From contig JAUVBC010000177.1 of NCBI GenBank assembly GCA_030591405.1, positions 1 to 5,425 of the forward strand: 5,425 bases of DNA. The letters run 5' to 3'. How positions within the stretch are numbered: the first letter of the stretch is position 1; every line of letters starts with the position of its first letter. Both the position numbers and the translations under genes were made by a program. Source of the stretch: Candidatus Zixiibacteriota bacterium. GTDB taxonomy: Bacteria; Zixibacteria; MSB-5A5; GN15; PGXB01. Shown here piece by piece: positions 5,378 through 5,425 of this stretch. A model generated the notes under the pieces. The model saw only the letters and a program-made list of their open reading frames with translations. It was not told where the DNA came from and made no database searches.

Positions 5378-5425
5378 AAATTTGTTTTTTACAGATTATG
5401 ACAAAAATAAGACGATATTTCAAAG

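Larger units (their letters stand above)
4877..5425. other. Non-coding region upstream of the operon
   Basis: No convincing protein gene lies in these 549 bases. From left to right they hold the operon leader, the operon promoter, a divergent promoter, the candidate small RNA, a T-rich stretch (5190-5245) with roughly phased T-tracts, and two G+C-rich hairpins. At the right edge, ATG at 5398 opens nine codons (M-T-K-I-R-R-Y-F-K) before the window ends. This could be the start of a rightward gene, but no ribosome-binding site precedes it. Confidence 0.7.

Noticed and set aside
5398..5425. Possible start of a rightward gene (ATG, basic N-terminus)
   Set aside because: Only nine codons are visible and there is no ribosome-binding site, so it is not supportable as a feature.

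Overview
The window is almost entirely one leftward (minus-strand) gene cluster of five envelope proteins, preceded on its right by a roughly 550-base non-coding region. The DNA is moderately A+T rich, with short intergenic gaps and some TTG starts. It looks bacterial, probably from an uncultured, metagenome-type lineage. Hairpin-forming G+C-rich repeats in A/T-rich intergenic DNA, and FN3 plus DUF6754-like proteins, made me think of candidate phyla such as Zixibacteria or of Chloroflexota. That placement is a weak inference, because there is no rRNA or marker gene here.

Layout, in transcription order (right to left). A near-consensus sigma70-type promoter (TTGACT-N17-TATAAT, 4995-5023) opens a leader of about 110 nt that contains a hairpin. 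Next come: gene 1 (4876-3581), with a signal peptide, FN3 domain, transmembrane helix, large conserved domain (probably DUF6754) and a second helix; gene 2 (3562-2894), a six-helix membrane protein; gene 3 (2891-1884), with three N-terminal helices, a large extracytoplasmic alpha/beta-like domain and a C-terminal anchor; gene 4 (1857-1204), another six-helix membrane protein; and gene 5 (1201 to beyond base 1), a second FN3-DUF6754 protein cut by the window edge. Gaps between genes are 18, 2, 26 and 2 nt, so this is very probably one operon. Genes 1 and 5 are about 75% identical over the shared 197-residue domain and bracket the three other membrane proteins. I infer a multi-subunit membrane complex with two paralogous subunits. 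I do not recognise a function for any of the three middle genes.

The non-coding region (4877-5425) is structurally rich. Divergent from the operon promoter is a plus-strand promoter-like pair (TTGACA-N17-TATCCT, 5075-5103). It is predicted to start transcription at the base of a 14-bp perfect inverted repeat (5108-5121 / 5177-5190) that is followed directly by T8. Together these look like a small-RNA gene of about 88 nt, with a closed rod structure and a C-rich apical loop containing six consecutive C. Eight bases of that loop (CUCCCCCC) are perfectly complementary to the GGGGGGAG ribosome-binding site of gene 3. Its 5' arm also shares a 9-base complementarity with the operon leader. This gives a testable hypothesis of an undescribed sRNA controlling the neighbouring operon. 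Further right are phased T-tracts and two compact G+C-rich hairpins of the intergenic-repeat kind.
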